64,000 bases of DNA, from assembly GCA_963573385.1 (NCBI GenBank), contig CAUYLG010071549.1, forward strand, positions 62,001 to 126,000. The letters are read 5' to 3'. The position numbers were made by a program, and so were the translations under genes. This document shows positions 49,286-59,899 of this stretch, piece after piece. Below the pieces are notes generated by a model that was not told where the DNA came from, did no database searches, and saw only the letters and a program-made list of their open reading frames with translations. Positions within the stretch are counted from its first letter, which is position 1; the number at the start of each line of letters is the position of its first letter. The DNA is from Cacajao melanocephalus. Its lineage: Eukaryota; Chordata; Mammalia; Primates; Pitheciidae.

Positions 49286-49534
49286 CACACTGCCAACATA
49301 TGCTGGCAGGCCCAGAGGGGTTCGCATCCAAAAGTCTGGACCTGGCTAAGAAAAGTACACAGTTTTTATAGGTAAAGGGGCAGGGAAAGTAACTCAGGAC
49401 TTTAGACAATGTGGCAGGTTTTAGGCAACGAGATAGTTTCTCTTAAGGTTTTCCAGTTAGTAAGCAATAAGCTGAAGTACAGAAGCAGAAAGAGGCAGTT
49501 ACTAACAAAAACAGGAACAGTTTCAAACATAGGG
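49286..49534. other. A-rich unique or unrecognised repeat
   Basis: Purine-rich sequence leading into an MLT2-like LTR; may be an unrecognised 5' part of the same insertion. Confidence 0.3.
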
Positions 49535-49916
49535 ACGGCTGCTGGCAACGTTGTGAGAGCCCCCAGCAAGCCTCTGGTGCAAGTCCCAGAGTCCAAAGGC
49601 TGAAGAACTTGAAGTCTGTTGTCTGAAGGCAGGAGGAGTGGAGGGAAGCATCCAGCACAGGGGAAAAAGAAAAAAGCTAGAAGACTCAGCAAGCAAGGTT
49701 ATCCCACCTTCTTCCTCCTGCTCTGTTTTGGCTGAAACAGCAGATGATTGGACGGTGCTCACCCACATTGAGGGTAGGTCTTCCTCTCCCAGTCCACTGA
49801 CTCAAATATTAATCTCCTCTGGCAACACCCTCACAGACACCTGCAGAAACAATCCTATATCCGTCATCTAGGCATCCCTCAATCCAATCAAGCTGGCACC
49901 TAAAATAACCATCACA
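49535..49916 (+). mobile_element. MLT2-like ERVL LTR, sense
   Basis: CCAGAGTCCAAAGGCTGAAG, GGAAGCATCCAGCACAGGGG, CCTCTGGCAACACCCTCACA and terminal AAAATAACCATCACA mirror the antisense copy at 37.6 kb. Confidence 0.75.
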
Positions 49917-49924
49917 CTGGACGT

Positions 49925-50340
49925 CTATAGCAAGCCAGACACCCTGCCAAGAGCTCCGCCTGAGTTAGCTCCTTCAGTCTCCTCGATTACCCCTGAGGAG
50001 ATGCTATGATCGTCCCCATTAAAAAATGGTTATCATTGCTGGTATCTTTTAAGCAGGACTTGAAGCCATCAGTATGTATAGCAGTCCCCCCACCCTTATA
50101 TTCGGTTTCACTTTCCATGGTTTCGGTTATCCACAGTCGACTGAAGTGCAAAAATATTAAATGCCAAATTCCAAAACCAAAACAATTCTTAAATCTCAAA
50201 TTCAGTGACTTTGAGTGAGGAAATCACCCCTTTATCCATCCCTTTTAAAAAATGGGAAAACAGACTGTTTCCCTGCTTAGTTAGAAACTGAGGCTAGAGT
50301 CAAACCTAGGCAGGTGGCTTCTAAGTCTGTGTGTTTAACA
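49925..50340 (-). mobile_element. MIR element, antisense, split by a 215-bp insertion
   Basis: MIR parts at about 49925-50029 (CCCCTGAGGAGATGCTATGA) and 50245-50340 (AACTGAGGCTAGAGTCAAAC). The insertion is flanked by TTAAAAAATGG at 50019-50029 and 50245-50255. Confidence 0.65.
50030..50244. mobile_element. MER2/Tigger-type terminal fragment inserted in a MIR
   Basis: CAGTCCCCCCACCCTTATAT, CGGTTATCCACAGTCGACTG and AAAAATATTAAATGCC match the Tigger1/MER2 end. The bounding 11-base duplication is longer than the TA expected for a pogo transposon. Confidence 0.6.
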
Positions 50341-51660
50341 AGCCCAAGACGCTGCCTCTCCAAATCCCCTGTGTGTTGTTCTTTTATCTCAATGATGTGA
50401 TTTCCCACTGATCATCTCAATCGTTCCTAGAGATTGGTGTTAATCATGGCCCATGACAATGGAAACCACAGCTCCAAAAGGGAGAATGACTTCTTGAAGG
50501 TCAGCTGGTAAGTATTGACCCTGAGCTTTTAAACACACATTCTATGACTAGTCCAGAGTACCAGTCTTTTCTAGGTTCTGCCTGGACTTATGGATGGGGA
50601 GTTATCTGTGTAGGGGGATGAGGAAGGGGAGAAGCTACACGTAGTCGAACAGGGCTTAAAATAATGAGATGGTCCTATTACACTTTCTCATTCGCTATTG
50701 TTTTAAACATTCCAATTAAAATGTATTCAGGTAAACATCAAATTACTTTGTCTAACAAAAACATCAGGCCACTTCAAATTTATCTCAAAATGACAATGAT
50801 ACAGCTTTTGACCTATAAAAATGTCTTTTGCCATTTAAAATATGTTCAATTTCATCATTGTTCATGTGATACTTCCAGTATTGTTCATGTGTCATGGACC
50901 ATTAATCAAATTAAACACAATATTTATACTATCCAGAGAGTACAAGATAAAGTAAATAATTCACTCAATGGGATTAATATGTAAATCAGCATTATTTACA
51001 AAACACTATCTTGAGAATTATAATACTGTAAAGCTTTCATTTAGGCAGAACTATAATCACTGAAGGTATAGCACTTCCTTAAACTAAAAATGAGAGATAA
51101 TTAAAAATGAATTTGGAAGAGAGACAAAATCCCCATGTTTCCTGTTGTGGTTCTGGATTTTTGGTGGCAGGTTCTTTTGAAAGCTGAGTCAGCACTGAAG
51201 ATAATTCACTATTACTTTCAGGATAAAGGCCAAAGAAATCTTCCAGCGGAAAGTGTCCTGAAGGTGATTCACAGATGCTTTCTGGAAAACCAGGAGGAAG
51301 ACGAGGTTCCTGTGCTGTGAACTGTCCTCTTGGATATGTCGGCTATAAAGATCTTTACTGAAGGAAGAGGCAGAGGAAAGAAACCCTATAGCGAAGTGGA
51401 GTATGTGCGTGTGTGGGAGGAGAGATAGATGAAAAACTCTCTTCTGTGGGCTTCTGATTCCTTGGTGAATGGCCGTATGGGGAGTGCCCCTTGTCAGATA
51501 TCCTATCCTTCTTGAAATTTCAGCAGCCAACCTCTGGTTTGAAATATTAATATTTACATTTCTCTTTGTTCAACTCTTTTGTTATCAAATCAATTTCTCC
51601 TGAACTAAAAGTTGGATCCGGTTAGCTTTTTATTAGTTGCTTCTAGATCTGCCTTCCTCA
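50340..51660. other. AT-rich intergenic sequence, no gene recognised
   Basis: Unique or old repeat sequence. A 61-codon plus-strand frame (51135-51320) contains two weakly similar 21-codon segments; no known protein is recognised. Confidence 0.35.
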
Positions 51661-51784
51661 TTGCTGGCATAAGCAGGACTCAAAGTTGTCAGGATGTGTG
51701 GAAGTCCCCGCTTATCCAAGGTTTCACGTACCCAGAGTCAGCTGAAGTCTAAAAATATTAAATAGAAAATTTCAGAAACAATTC

Positions 51785-51785
<1 letters not shown>
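51661..51785. mobile_element. Second MER2/Tigger-type end fragment
   Basis: GAAGTCCCCGCTTATCCAAG, CTGAAGTCTAAAAATATTAA. Resembles 50035-50190, including about 40 bases before the transposon end. Confidence 0.6.
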
Positions 51786-51815
<30 letters not shown>

Positions 51816-52098
51816 TAGGTCTCTCTCTGTCACCCAGGCTGGAATGCAGTTGCACGAACAAGGCTTCCTGCAGCCTTGACTCTTGACTTCCTGGGCTCAT
51901 CCTCCTGTCCCTGCTAAGCCTCCTGAATAGCTGGGACCACAGGCACATGCCACCACGCCTGGCAATTTTCGTATTTTTTGTAATGACGTTGTTTTGCCAT
52001 GTTGTCCAACCTGGTCTCGAATTCCTGGGCTCGAGCAATGCTCCTGCGTCAGCCTCCCAAAGTGCTAGGATTCCAGGTGTGAGCCACTGTACCCGGCC
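51786..52098 (-). mobile_element. AluJ-like element
   Basis: T30 head, TAGGTCTCTCTCTGTCACCC, GGGACCACAGGCACATGCCA, ending CACTGTACCCGGCC. Divergence indicates the old J type. Confidence 0.92.
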
Positions 52099-52417
52099 TG
52101 AGTTGTCTCTTAATATGGTGAAATTTTCAAGAATTTTACCTTTTCTTTCGATTAATTTTGTAAGTTGTGTGGTAAGTTATTTTTAAACAAGTGATAACTT
52201 CTGCTCCAAATTGAGAAAGCTGTGAAAAATTCAGTGATTGCTGACTGGAACATGATCACCCAAGGACATGTAGGAAACAGGACTGAGACTGATGCTGGCT
52301 GGGGAGTGTGGCCTGTTGGAATGAGGGGAACCCAGTGGTGGAGAAGGCCAAGGACAGGAAAATTAAAGAAACAGCATACCCATGTTCCTGCTCTGTGCTT
52401 CCTCTTCTTTTTTTAAA

Positions 52418-52678
52418 AAAAAGTTGATTCAGGTGTGATTTACATACAATGAAATACACAGGCCTAAAGTATAAAGTTCTATGAAATTTGACAAGTAAAG
52501 ACACCTAGTAACCACAATCCTAACCAAGATATGAACATTTCCATCATCTCAGAAAATTCCTTTGAGCTCCTTCCCAGGTAATCCTCATCCTGCAGAGGCA
52601 GCCACTATTCTGATTTCTAACATCAGAGATGAGTTTTGCTAATTCCAGAATGTCACATAAATGGAAACAGATAATATG
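52418..52678 (-). mobile_element. L1M-type fragment
   Basis: GTGATTTACATACAATGAAA, GAACATTTCCATCATCTCAG, CATAAATGGAAACAGA match a common L1M non-coding segment. Confidence 0.6.
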
Positions 52679-52851
52679 TACAGTGGCCCTACCTTATCCA
52701 CTGGAAATGCATTCCATGACCCCCAGTGAATACCTGAAATTGGATAGTATCAAGCCCTTTATATACAGTTGGCCCCCTCTATCTGTGGGTTCCTAATCTG
52801 TGGATTCAATCATCTGCATATCAGAAGTATTTTTTAAGAAAGCAATAGAAA

Positions 52852-52980
52852 CGGCCGGGCGTGGTGGCTCACGCCTGTAATCCAAGCACTTTGGAGGCCA
52901 AGGCGGGCGGATCACCTGAGGTCGGGAGTTCAAGACCAGCCTGACCAACATGGTGAAACCCCATCTTAAAAAAAAAAAAC
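52852..52980 (+). mobile_element. Monomeric (left-half) Alu with its own target duplication
   Basis: GGCCGGGCGTGGTGGCTCAC to GTGAAACCCCATCTT then A12; the right monomer is absent. Target duplication AAAGCAATAGAAA at 52839-52851 and 52981-52993, so it integrated in this short form. Confidence 0.9.
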
Positions 52981-53123
52981 AAAGCAATAGAAATAACATT
53001 AAAAAAATACAAATTTAATAAATACAGTCTAACAACTATTTATATAGCATATACATTGCATTAGGCATTATAAGTAATATGTAGGTGTTTAAAGTATATG
53101 GGAAGATGTCCATAGATTATATG

Positions 53124-54029
53124 TGTTAATTTTAAAAATCACGAGATCTATAAATGTAGAAAAGGTGACTTTATTTCCTGTAAAGAGATACAGCCTGAAA
53201 AGTGGCCATCCTGCAGGCTGGAAAGCACAGCCTCAGGCGAAGACCAGAGCCAAGCACTTCAAAGGAGGAGGGGTTGGGGTGGCAGAGTTGTGCAGAAAGA
53301 GTTGGCTAAACATACATATTCAACAGGTTACAGGGGAGACTGGATATTCATGAAGGTAGTCCTGAAATGCAGGTGTACAGAACAAACAGGCATGTAACAT
53401 ACAACCCACCTTGGGGTGGAGACTGAACATTTAAATGTATTACAGTAAGGTCCTCTAAGTCAAAAGGGAGGCAGGGACACAAAGGCACTCAACGCACAGC
53501 CTCTGTAACTCGGCCAGAACCAGTCCATGGTCAGTGGTTTTCTTCATCAGGAGAAGGTTACAGCAGTCAGCCTCTTCTCCAGTCAAAGCTATAGTTGTGG
53601 TGAAACAGGGTCTGGGGTCAGTTAGTCAGCATCTGACGGAGCTACAAATTGTATTAATCTTGCTTATCTCCAGGCCAGTGCTTGTTTAGCTGCTAGAAAG
53701 AAAAGCCTTGTGGCAGTTAGAACATAGCTTCTCCTTTAAGTGTAGGGGGTATACAACTTAACCCTTGCCTGGCGTGGCCTGAGGTCCTGTTTGTAATTTG
53801 TTATCTTATTGCCACGAAGAATCTGTTCTGTCAGTCTTACGGTCTCTATTTTAATATCAATGGTGGTCAGTTGTCGTTTCTAAACTCGAAAAAAGAGGAG
53901 ATATGAGGGGTGTCTGACCTGTCCTGTCATTTCCAGGAACTCAGTTTTTAAGGCTTTTCTGGGGTCCCTTTGGGCAAGATGGAGTCTATTCAGTTGGTGG
54001 GGGACTTAGGATTTTATTTGTCGTTTACA
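53124..54029 (-). mobile_element. Probable solo ERV1-type LTR, antisense, inside the Tigger
   Basis: A 906-bp block starts TGTTAA, ends TTTACA and interrupts a Tigger body that continues on either side. Likely 4-base target copies TATG (53120-53123) and TGTG (54030-54033), one mismatch. A minus-strand AATAAA lies near 53169, as expected for an LTR read on that strand. No coding frame of note. Family not named. Confidence 0.6.
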
Positions 54030-54272
54030 TGTGCAAATACTATGCTATTTTATATAAGGTACTTGAGCATCCACAGATTTTGGTATCCATGGGGATAGGG
54101 GGAGGGGCTGTCCTGAAACCAATCCTCTGAGAGTACCAAGAGACAACTGTACTGTTTTTTTCCTATACATGCATATGTACGATAAAGTTTAATTTATAAA
54201 TTAGGCACAGTAAGACATTAACAGCAACAAATAATAAGATGGAACAGTGGTAACAACATGCCAGCATCACTA

Positions 54273-54357
54273 CTCTTTTTTTTTTTTTTTTTTTTTTTTA
54301 GACAGAGTCTCACACCCAAAATGCTGGTATTACAGGCATGAGCCACCATGCCCTGCA
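54273..54357 (-). mobile_element. Internally deleted Alu remnant
   Basis: T23 followed by AGACAGAGTCTCAC, then directly AATGCTGGTATTACAGGCAT and GAGCCACCATGCCCTGC: both Alu ends are present but about 200 central bases are missing. Confidence 0.85.
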
Positions 54358-54359
54358 AG

Positions 54360-55430
54360 GTCTTTTTAATGTTTTTCATGTCTCTGACTTTTTAACAAAC
54401 AGAATACATGTACAAGAACTGCTTAAGTTAACAACATAAGAAATGTTAAATTTTTTATTGACCAATTACTCCATGGATCATATTTCCCACTTCTCTTCAG
54501 CATGTTAATGTTTGCTTGTCTAGCAGACATTATGAATTATCCTTTTAGGGTAATGAACATTTTTGTATTTCTATAAATATTCTTGAACCTCATTTTGGGA
54601 CACAATCAAGTTACTTGGAAAGTTACTCAGGTCTTGCTTTTGAGATGTTTTTAGACAGGACCAGCAGTGTTTAGTAGAGGGCTAGTTATTTCCTGTCACT
54701 AGAGTGAGACCCTTCCCAATGCTCTACCCAATGTCCTATACCTGTGAGGCTTTCCAGTCTGGCTGGTGGGAGCAGGCACTGTTCCCAGCTCTGTGTGTGT
54801 TTTAGACACTGTTCCCTTGAATCATCTTGAGTGGTTCCTTGCTGATCAGTACCCTGCTGGGTAGTGGATGGGTGCTCTCTGCAGAGCTCTTGAGTCCCTC
54901 CTCTGTGCCTTCTTCTCCTCTCCAGTGCTCTGTCTTGCAAACTCTAGATGCCTCAGTCTCCCTGGACTCTCATCTCTTATCTCCTCAACTCAGGGTGTCT
55001 ACCAGGATCTTCCTGAAACCCCACTCTTACCCTGGAACCCTGGAAACGCTAAAACAGTATGCTGGGGTAATCATTTGTTCCCATATCTTGGGAATCACTG
55101 TTCTTCACTTTTTGATGTCCAGTGTCTTGAACAGCATATTCTATATATTTTGTCATTGTTTGTTACCGTTTCATACGGGAGGGTATATGCAGCCCCTGTT
55201 ACTGCATCTTGTCTAGAAGCAGAATTTATAATTTTCTCTTACTAGAAAATTTACAAATTTATAGAATTTACAAATTTATCTTGATTTATTTAAAAAGAAA
55301 AAGAGTGTTTTATAGTTACAGCTCTCTTCTTGCCTTTCTATAGATGTGAGTTTCCTTCAGCCATGATTTCCCATTAGTCTGAAGAGCATCCTCTATTATG
55401 TCTTTTAATGTGCCTATATGGCAATAAATT
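54360..55430 (-). mobile_element. Probable L1M fragment, antisense
   Basis: GGGAGGGTATATGCAGCCCC, TGTTACTGCATCTTGTCTAG resemble the antisense L1M non-coding region. The left part is less certain and may include unique sequence. Confidence 0.45.
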
Positions 55431-57080
55431 CTTTCATTTTATCTGAAAAAATGCTTTATTTTGATGTTATTTTTAAAGCCTATTTTTGCTGAATATAGAA
55501 TTCTAGGTTGACAGGGTCTTTTTTTTTTTTTTTTTTTTAATCATGGTAACAATCTTGTTCCATTATCTTTTGTTTGCATTGTTTCTTTTTGGAAGTAATG
55601 TTATTTCTTACTGTTGTTCCTCTGAATACAATGTGTCATTTTTCCCCTATTTGCTTTCAGGTTTTCTCTTTGCATTAGGTATCTATTGCTGTGTAACAAA
55701 TTATCTCCCAAACTTAGTAGTTTATAAATTAAACAACTATTTTATAGTATCTGTGGGTCAGGAATTTGGGAGCAGCTTAGTTTCATGCACTTGCTTAGGA
55801 TCTTTCATGAGACTGCAATCAAGATGTTGGCTGGAACTACCATCATCTAAAGGTCGAATTGAGATTGGACGATCCATCTCTAGATGGCTCACTCATAAGG
55901 CCATTGGCAGGAGCATTAGTTCTTTGCTGATTTTTGGCAAGAGCCCTCATTTTTTTTTTTTTTTACTATGCGGACCTCTCATGGGTCTGCTTGAGTCTCC
56001 TCACTTTTTGACATCTGACTTCCCCTAGTGTGAGTAATCTAAGAGTGAGCACAGAGGCAGTCACAGCACCTTTTATGACCTTGTCTTAACTCACACACTG
56101 TCCTGTTTTCCACCCTCTTTAACAGAAGGAAGTCACTAAGTTAGGCTATACTCATAGAGTGAAGAATTAGGCATCACCCCTTGAAGGGATAGGCACCAAA
56201 GAATTTCTAGATATGTTATAAAACCACCATGCTCTTCATTTTTATTTTTATCAAATTGATTATGATATGCCTAGGATTTTTTGTCTGTTTTTGTTTTTGA
56301 CTTATCCTGCTTAAGGTTCACTGGACATCTTAGATCTATAAGTTAATATTTCTCTTCATGCAAGATTATTTCTTCAAATATGTTTTTTTCTGCCACATTA
56401 TCTATCCTTTCCTTCTGGGACTCCAACTACTGAACACATTGGATAGTTTAGTTTTAACCCACAGGTTACTGATGCTCTATTCATTATTTTTCAATTATTT
56501 TTCTTTATCTGCTTTTGTTTGCATAATTGGCATTGATATAACATCAAGTTTCACTCATCCTTTCTTCTGTAGTGTCTAAGATCATAAATGAATACTTTAT
56601 TTCAGATGATAAAATTTTTATTTCTATCATAGCCACATAGTTCACTTTAGAGTTACTATTTTTCTTCTGAAAAACTCCATCTCTTCACCCTTTGTGCCCA
56701 TATTTTTCTTTATATTCCCTAAAATATTTAGAATAGCTACTTTAAAGTCCCTTTCTGCTTATTCTAATAACTAGGCCATCTATGGCTCTGCTTCTAGTGA
56801 CTACTTTTTCTCTTGATTATAGGTCATATTTTCACTGGTATGTTGTAAATGTTTAACAATCAGCTCTCAGAAGTGGCAGCAGCAGCAAGGCAGCAATGCA
56901 GCAGCCCTGATTTGTAGCATTTGCCAATTATCATTGTATAAATACTCTCCCTATAGCTGAGTTCAAGCTACCAGCACAATATAACATGACAGAACAGACA
57001 ATTAGGAAAAGATATGCACAATATGACGTTTGTGAACAGAACTGGCTCTAGCATGCCACTACGTATTTTTCTACTTCCTC
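55430..57080 (-). mobile_element. L1M element, antisense, split by an LTR
   Basis: GAATATAGAATTCTAGGTTG, TGATTATGATATGCCTAGGA, TTATTTCTTCAAATATG, CTTCTGGGACTCCAACTACT and TTTAAAGTCCCTTTCTGC follow the L1M antisense order. Interrupted at 55672-56232. Confidence 0.8.
55672..56232 (-). mobile_element. MLT1-type MaLR LTR, antisense
   Basis: ATCTATTGCTGTGTAACAAA, CTGTGGGTCAGGAATTTGGG, AGATGGCTCACTCATAAGGC, CACCCCTTGAAGGG and TTATAAAACCACCAT in MLT1 antisense order, interrupting L1M. Confidence 0.85.
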
Positions 57081-57209
57081 TTATGTAAGAATATTTTTAA
57101 AAACTTTATCTGGATATAGTCTATAAAAAAGTAGAAACTAAAATATAATTTTTCTTTTATTTGCTTGTTTCTTTCACATAGCACATAAGCATTTTTCTTT
57201 GTTGGGTGG

Positions 57210-57581
57210 TGTATTCATCTGTTTTCATACTGCTATAAAGAACTGACTGATACTGGGTAATTTATAAAGGAAAGAGGTTTAGTTGACTTACATTTCAGCA
57301 TGGCTGGGGAGGCTTCAGGAAACTTACAATCATGGCAGAAGGCAAAGGGGAAGGCAGGCACCTTCTTCACAAGGCAGCAGGAAGGAGAAACACCAAATGA
57401 AGGGGGAAGAGCCCCTTATGAAACCATCGTATCTTGTGCAAACTCACTATCATAACAGTGTGGGGGAAACTCCCCCATGACTGAATTACCTCCACCTGCT
57501 CTCTCCCTTGACATGTGGGGATTTCTGGGGATTATAATTCAAGATGAGATTTGGGTGGGGACACAGAGCCTGACTATATCA
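57210..57581 (-). mobile_element. MST/THE1-type MaLR solo LTR, antisense
   Basis: A 372-bp block TGTATTCATCTGTTTTCATA ... CTGACTATATCA with internal ACTGGGTAATTTATAAAGGA and CAAGATGAGATTTGGGTGGG. Perfect 5-base target duplication GGTGG at 57205-57209 and 57582-57586. Confidence 0.93.
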
Positions 57582-57589
57582 GGTGGTTA

Positions 57590-57880
57590 GGGTAAGGGGC
57601 AGATCAACCAAATCTTCCTGGGTTCAGTTGATTTGTTCGGGGTTCAGTTTTAATTAGACTGAGTTCACCTATGATTAACTAACCTCAAGGGCCACGAGCA
57701 GTTTTTTTTATCTTGTTCTGTGAACTGGGGAAGGGTTTGGCTGTAGTTTCAGATGATCTTTTGGCTTATCTTTGGATTCAATTCTGGCAGGGCCTTTGAA
57801 TTCAAGTGCTGGAAGAATGCCTAACACCCTGTGATTCATGCATTCATTCTCTCTCTCTGTCTCTCTCAAAGACAAGGTGG
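57590..57880. other. Unique intergenic, no gene
   Basis: No repeat or exon recognised; a short (CT)n lies near 57847-57868. Confidence 0.35.
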
Positions 57881-57884
57881 TGAA

Positions 57885-58050
57885 ACTCAGAGGCTGTGGA
57901 GTCAGACTGCTTGGACTAGGATCCAAGCTCCTCTCTTTGACAGCTGTGTGACTTTGAAGAAGTCACAGCCTGTCTCAGCATTAGTTTCCCACGTGGGAAA
58001 TGAGGGTGATACCTGTCTGGTGGGGTTGCTGTGAGAAGGAAATGAGCTTG
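57885..58050 (+). mobile_element. MIR element
   Basis: CTGTGGAGTCAGACTGCTTG, GACAGCTGTGTGACTTTGAA, GCATTAGTTTCCCACGTGGG. Confidence 0.85.
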
Positions 58051-58064
58051 TAGCTGGAGCAGCG

Positions 58065-59092
58065 GGGAACAAACCTCTCAAACACCAAACTAGGAAGGAA
58101 GAGGCTTTTTATTCAGCTGGGAGCTGTGGGAGGCTACAGCCTCATTCACTGAGCTCCCTGAGCAGAAGCTTTTCTCCCCTTTGATAGGCTTACAGTGCTA
58201 AAGGAGAAACTGAGGTGGAACTATGTCATTGTCCATTTGCTGGACATCCAAACTTACAATCTTTTGGCTTCATTGATTTGCTAATTCATATGCAGCGCAA
58301 GTGGGGACCAGCAAGGGAGGGGGGCTTACAGAGACAAGACAAAAGCAACAAGCTGTTTGTTGGCAGAGGTGTTTCCAGGAGGGAACCTGGTCTCTGGAGA
58401 CATGGGGGCACAAACAAGTGCCGGGCTCCAGGCGGCAGAGATAGCATTCATTTGCAGCTCTTTCAAGGTTAACAGATAGCAGAGATGCTGGGAAAAAGCT
58501 AAGCACTGTGATGTGACTAGTGTAGTGCCTGGCTGTAGGGAAAATGCCCCTGATTGCAATAACAAGCAAACCCTTAGAATGACCCTGTATGGCAGATGCA
58601 CCTGAATGTGTGTTGTAAGCTAGGGGATCCCAACATGGCCAACCAGGAGATTGGCCCCTTGCCTGCAAGGAACATCTGAGCCTCTGGCCTGTCTGGTGGA
58701 ACACGGGCCATACAGGAGATTGAGGCCCTGAGTTTTGGGTTAAATGAAGATTACCAGGTGGAGGCTGCTAAGAGGAAGGTGTTAAGTGAAAATGGGATGT
58801 AAACTGCATGCTGTTTTCAAGCCATTGCAGTTTTCCTGTCCAGCTACCACTGGGCTGTGCAGTGATGTCACCCAGCATGCAGCCACCGGACTGTGGGAAG
58901 GTGGATCTCTTGTCCGGCCTGCCGCTGCTGGACTGTTTCTGTATGTGAGGCAGTTCCCCTGTCCAGCCTACCACCTCTGGCCTCTCTGTATGTAGGGCCC
59001 TAATAACACCTCATATCTCTTTTGCTGGCTCCAGGTCTCTTCTTTGGCCTCTCAATCCTTGTACCTTCCCTATTGAGGCTAACAGGGGTTCA
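58065..59092 (-). mobile_element. Probable ERV LTR, antisense
   Basis: On the minus strand a polyadenylation signal (AATAAA, near 58109-58115) is followed by AGCCTCTTCC and GAGAGGTTTGTTCC, like an R/U5 end. The other end is near 59092. The inferred U3 part (about 58830-59000) holds three diverged units marked by CTGTCCAGC, TTGTCCGGC and CTGTCCAGC. Family not named. Confidence 0.5.
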
Positions 59093-59376
59093 GCACATCA
59101 CTGACACACAGTGGCCTCCTGTTAAATGGTGGGTGGGTTAAATGGTGGGTAATCCAGTCCTCTGAGGTCAGAGTACTCCTCTCTTTCAGAGGGGCTGCCT
59201 TAGGCCCATCTCTTGCCAGTGGCAACACCAAAAGGGGGCCTTGTAGGGGCTTTAATTCTTCGATAATTTCTACCTGCCCTTCACCAAAGCCATCACCCAA
59301 AATAATATTGCTTGATATGGACAACTGGCATTTTTTTTCTAATGCTTGTATAAAAGTATGATGAAGAGCACTGGCA
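59093..59376 (-). pseudogene. Possible ERV internal remnant, antisense
   Basis: Adjoins the inferred LTR. A minus-strand frame of about 115 codons covers 59079-59426 without a clear retroviral motif. I cannot assign it to gag, pol or env, and it may instead be unrelated. A 17-base tandem duplication (GGTTAAATGGTGGGT) lies at about 59113-59150. Confidence 0.3.
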
Positions 59377-59545
59377 TGGATTGAATTGTCTCCCGCAAAA
59401 AGATATGTTGAAGTCCTAATCCCCATTACCTCGGAGTGGGACTTCTAGCCTCTAGAACGATTGGGCAATAAATGCCTGTTGTTTTAAGATGCCCAGTTTG
59501 TGCTACTTTGTAATGACAGGCCTGGGACATTAATACAAGCACCTT
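59377..59545 (+). mobile_element. MaLR/MER-type LTR-like repeat, internally deleted
   Basis: TGGATTGAATTGTCTCCCGC, AAAAGATATGTTGAAGTCCT at the left and GCCTGTTGTTTTAAGATGCC, CAGTTTGTGCTACTTTGTAA at the right are two ends of a longer common repeat; the middle is missing. Confidence 0.65.
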
Positions 59546-59899
59546 CAGGAAATGTCACTTTGATTGGCCCTAGAACACAACCATGGACCAGTGCCCTGCT
59601 CCCCTCTGTGCTCCCTCTGAGTTTCTTCCCTCTGGAGCTGCCCCTGCCCCTGCCCCTGTCCCATCCAGTGAAGAAGCCACCAATCTCCTCCCCTGCCCCT
59701 TTTACCCCCAAGCCCCTCATCCCATCCTGCTCTCACCTCCCAGGAGCCACTTCTACCCCTCGCTCTCCAAAGTGGGGACCTGGACCCACAGGGAAGCAAA
59801 CACATCTTGTGTCCCTTCCATGTGCCTGTCCTCTGAAATCTGTAGCCCTGTGGAATTCTCTCAGCCCCACCTCCACCCAGAGGGTGCTGCCAGCCCCAT

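Larger units (their letters stand above)
52757..54151. mobile_element. Inner Tigger/MER44-like transposon inside the outer one
   Basis: Inverted ends: TACAGTTGGCCCCCTCTATC at the left and CAAGAGACAACTGTA at the right, flanked by TA. Its body (ATTTATATAGCATATACATT, CAAATACTATGCTATTTTAT) is interrupted by a half-Alu and an ERV LTR. Confidence 0.75.
52679..54270. mobile_element. Outer MER2/Tigger-like element split by nested insertions
   Basis: Left part 52679-52756 (TTATCCACTGGAAATGCATT, CCCCCAGTGAATACCTGAAA) and right part about 54152-54270 (TTCCTATACATGCATATGTA, GATAAAGTTTAATTTATAAA) are adjacent in the Tigger consensus. The gap is filled by a second Tigger-family element at 52757-54151. Confidence 0.75.

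Noticed and set aside
53124..54029. A novel transposon or gene inside the Tigger
   Set aside because: TG...CA ends, likely 4-base target copies and a minus-strand AATAAA fit a solo ERV LTR better.
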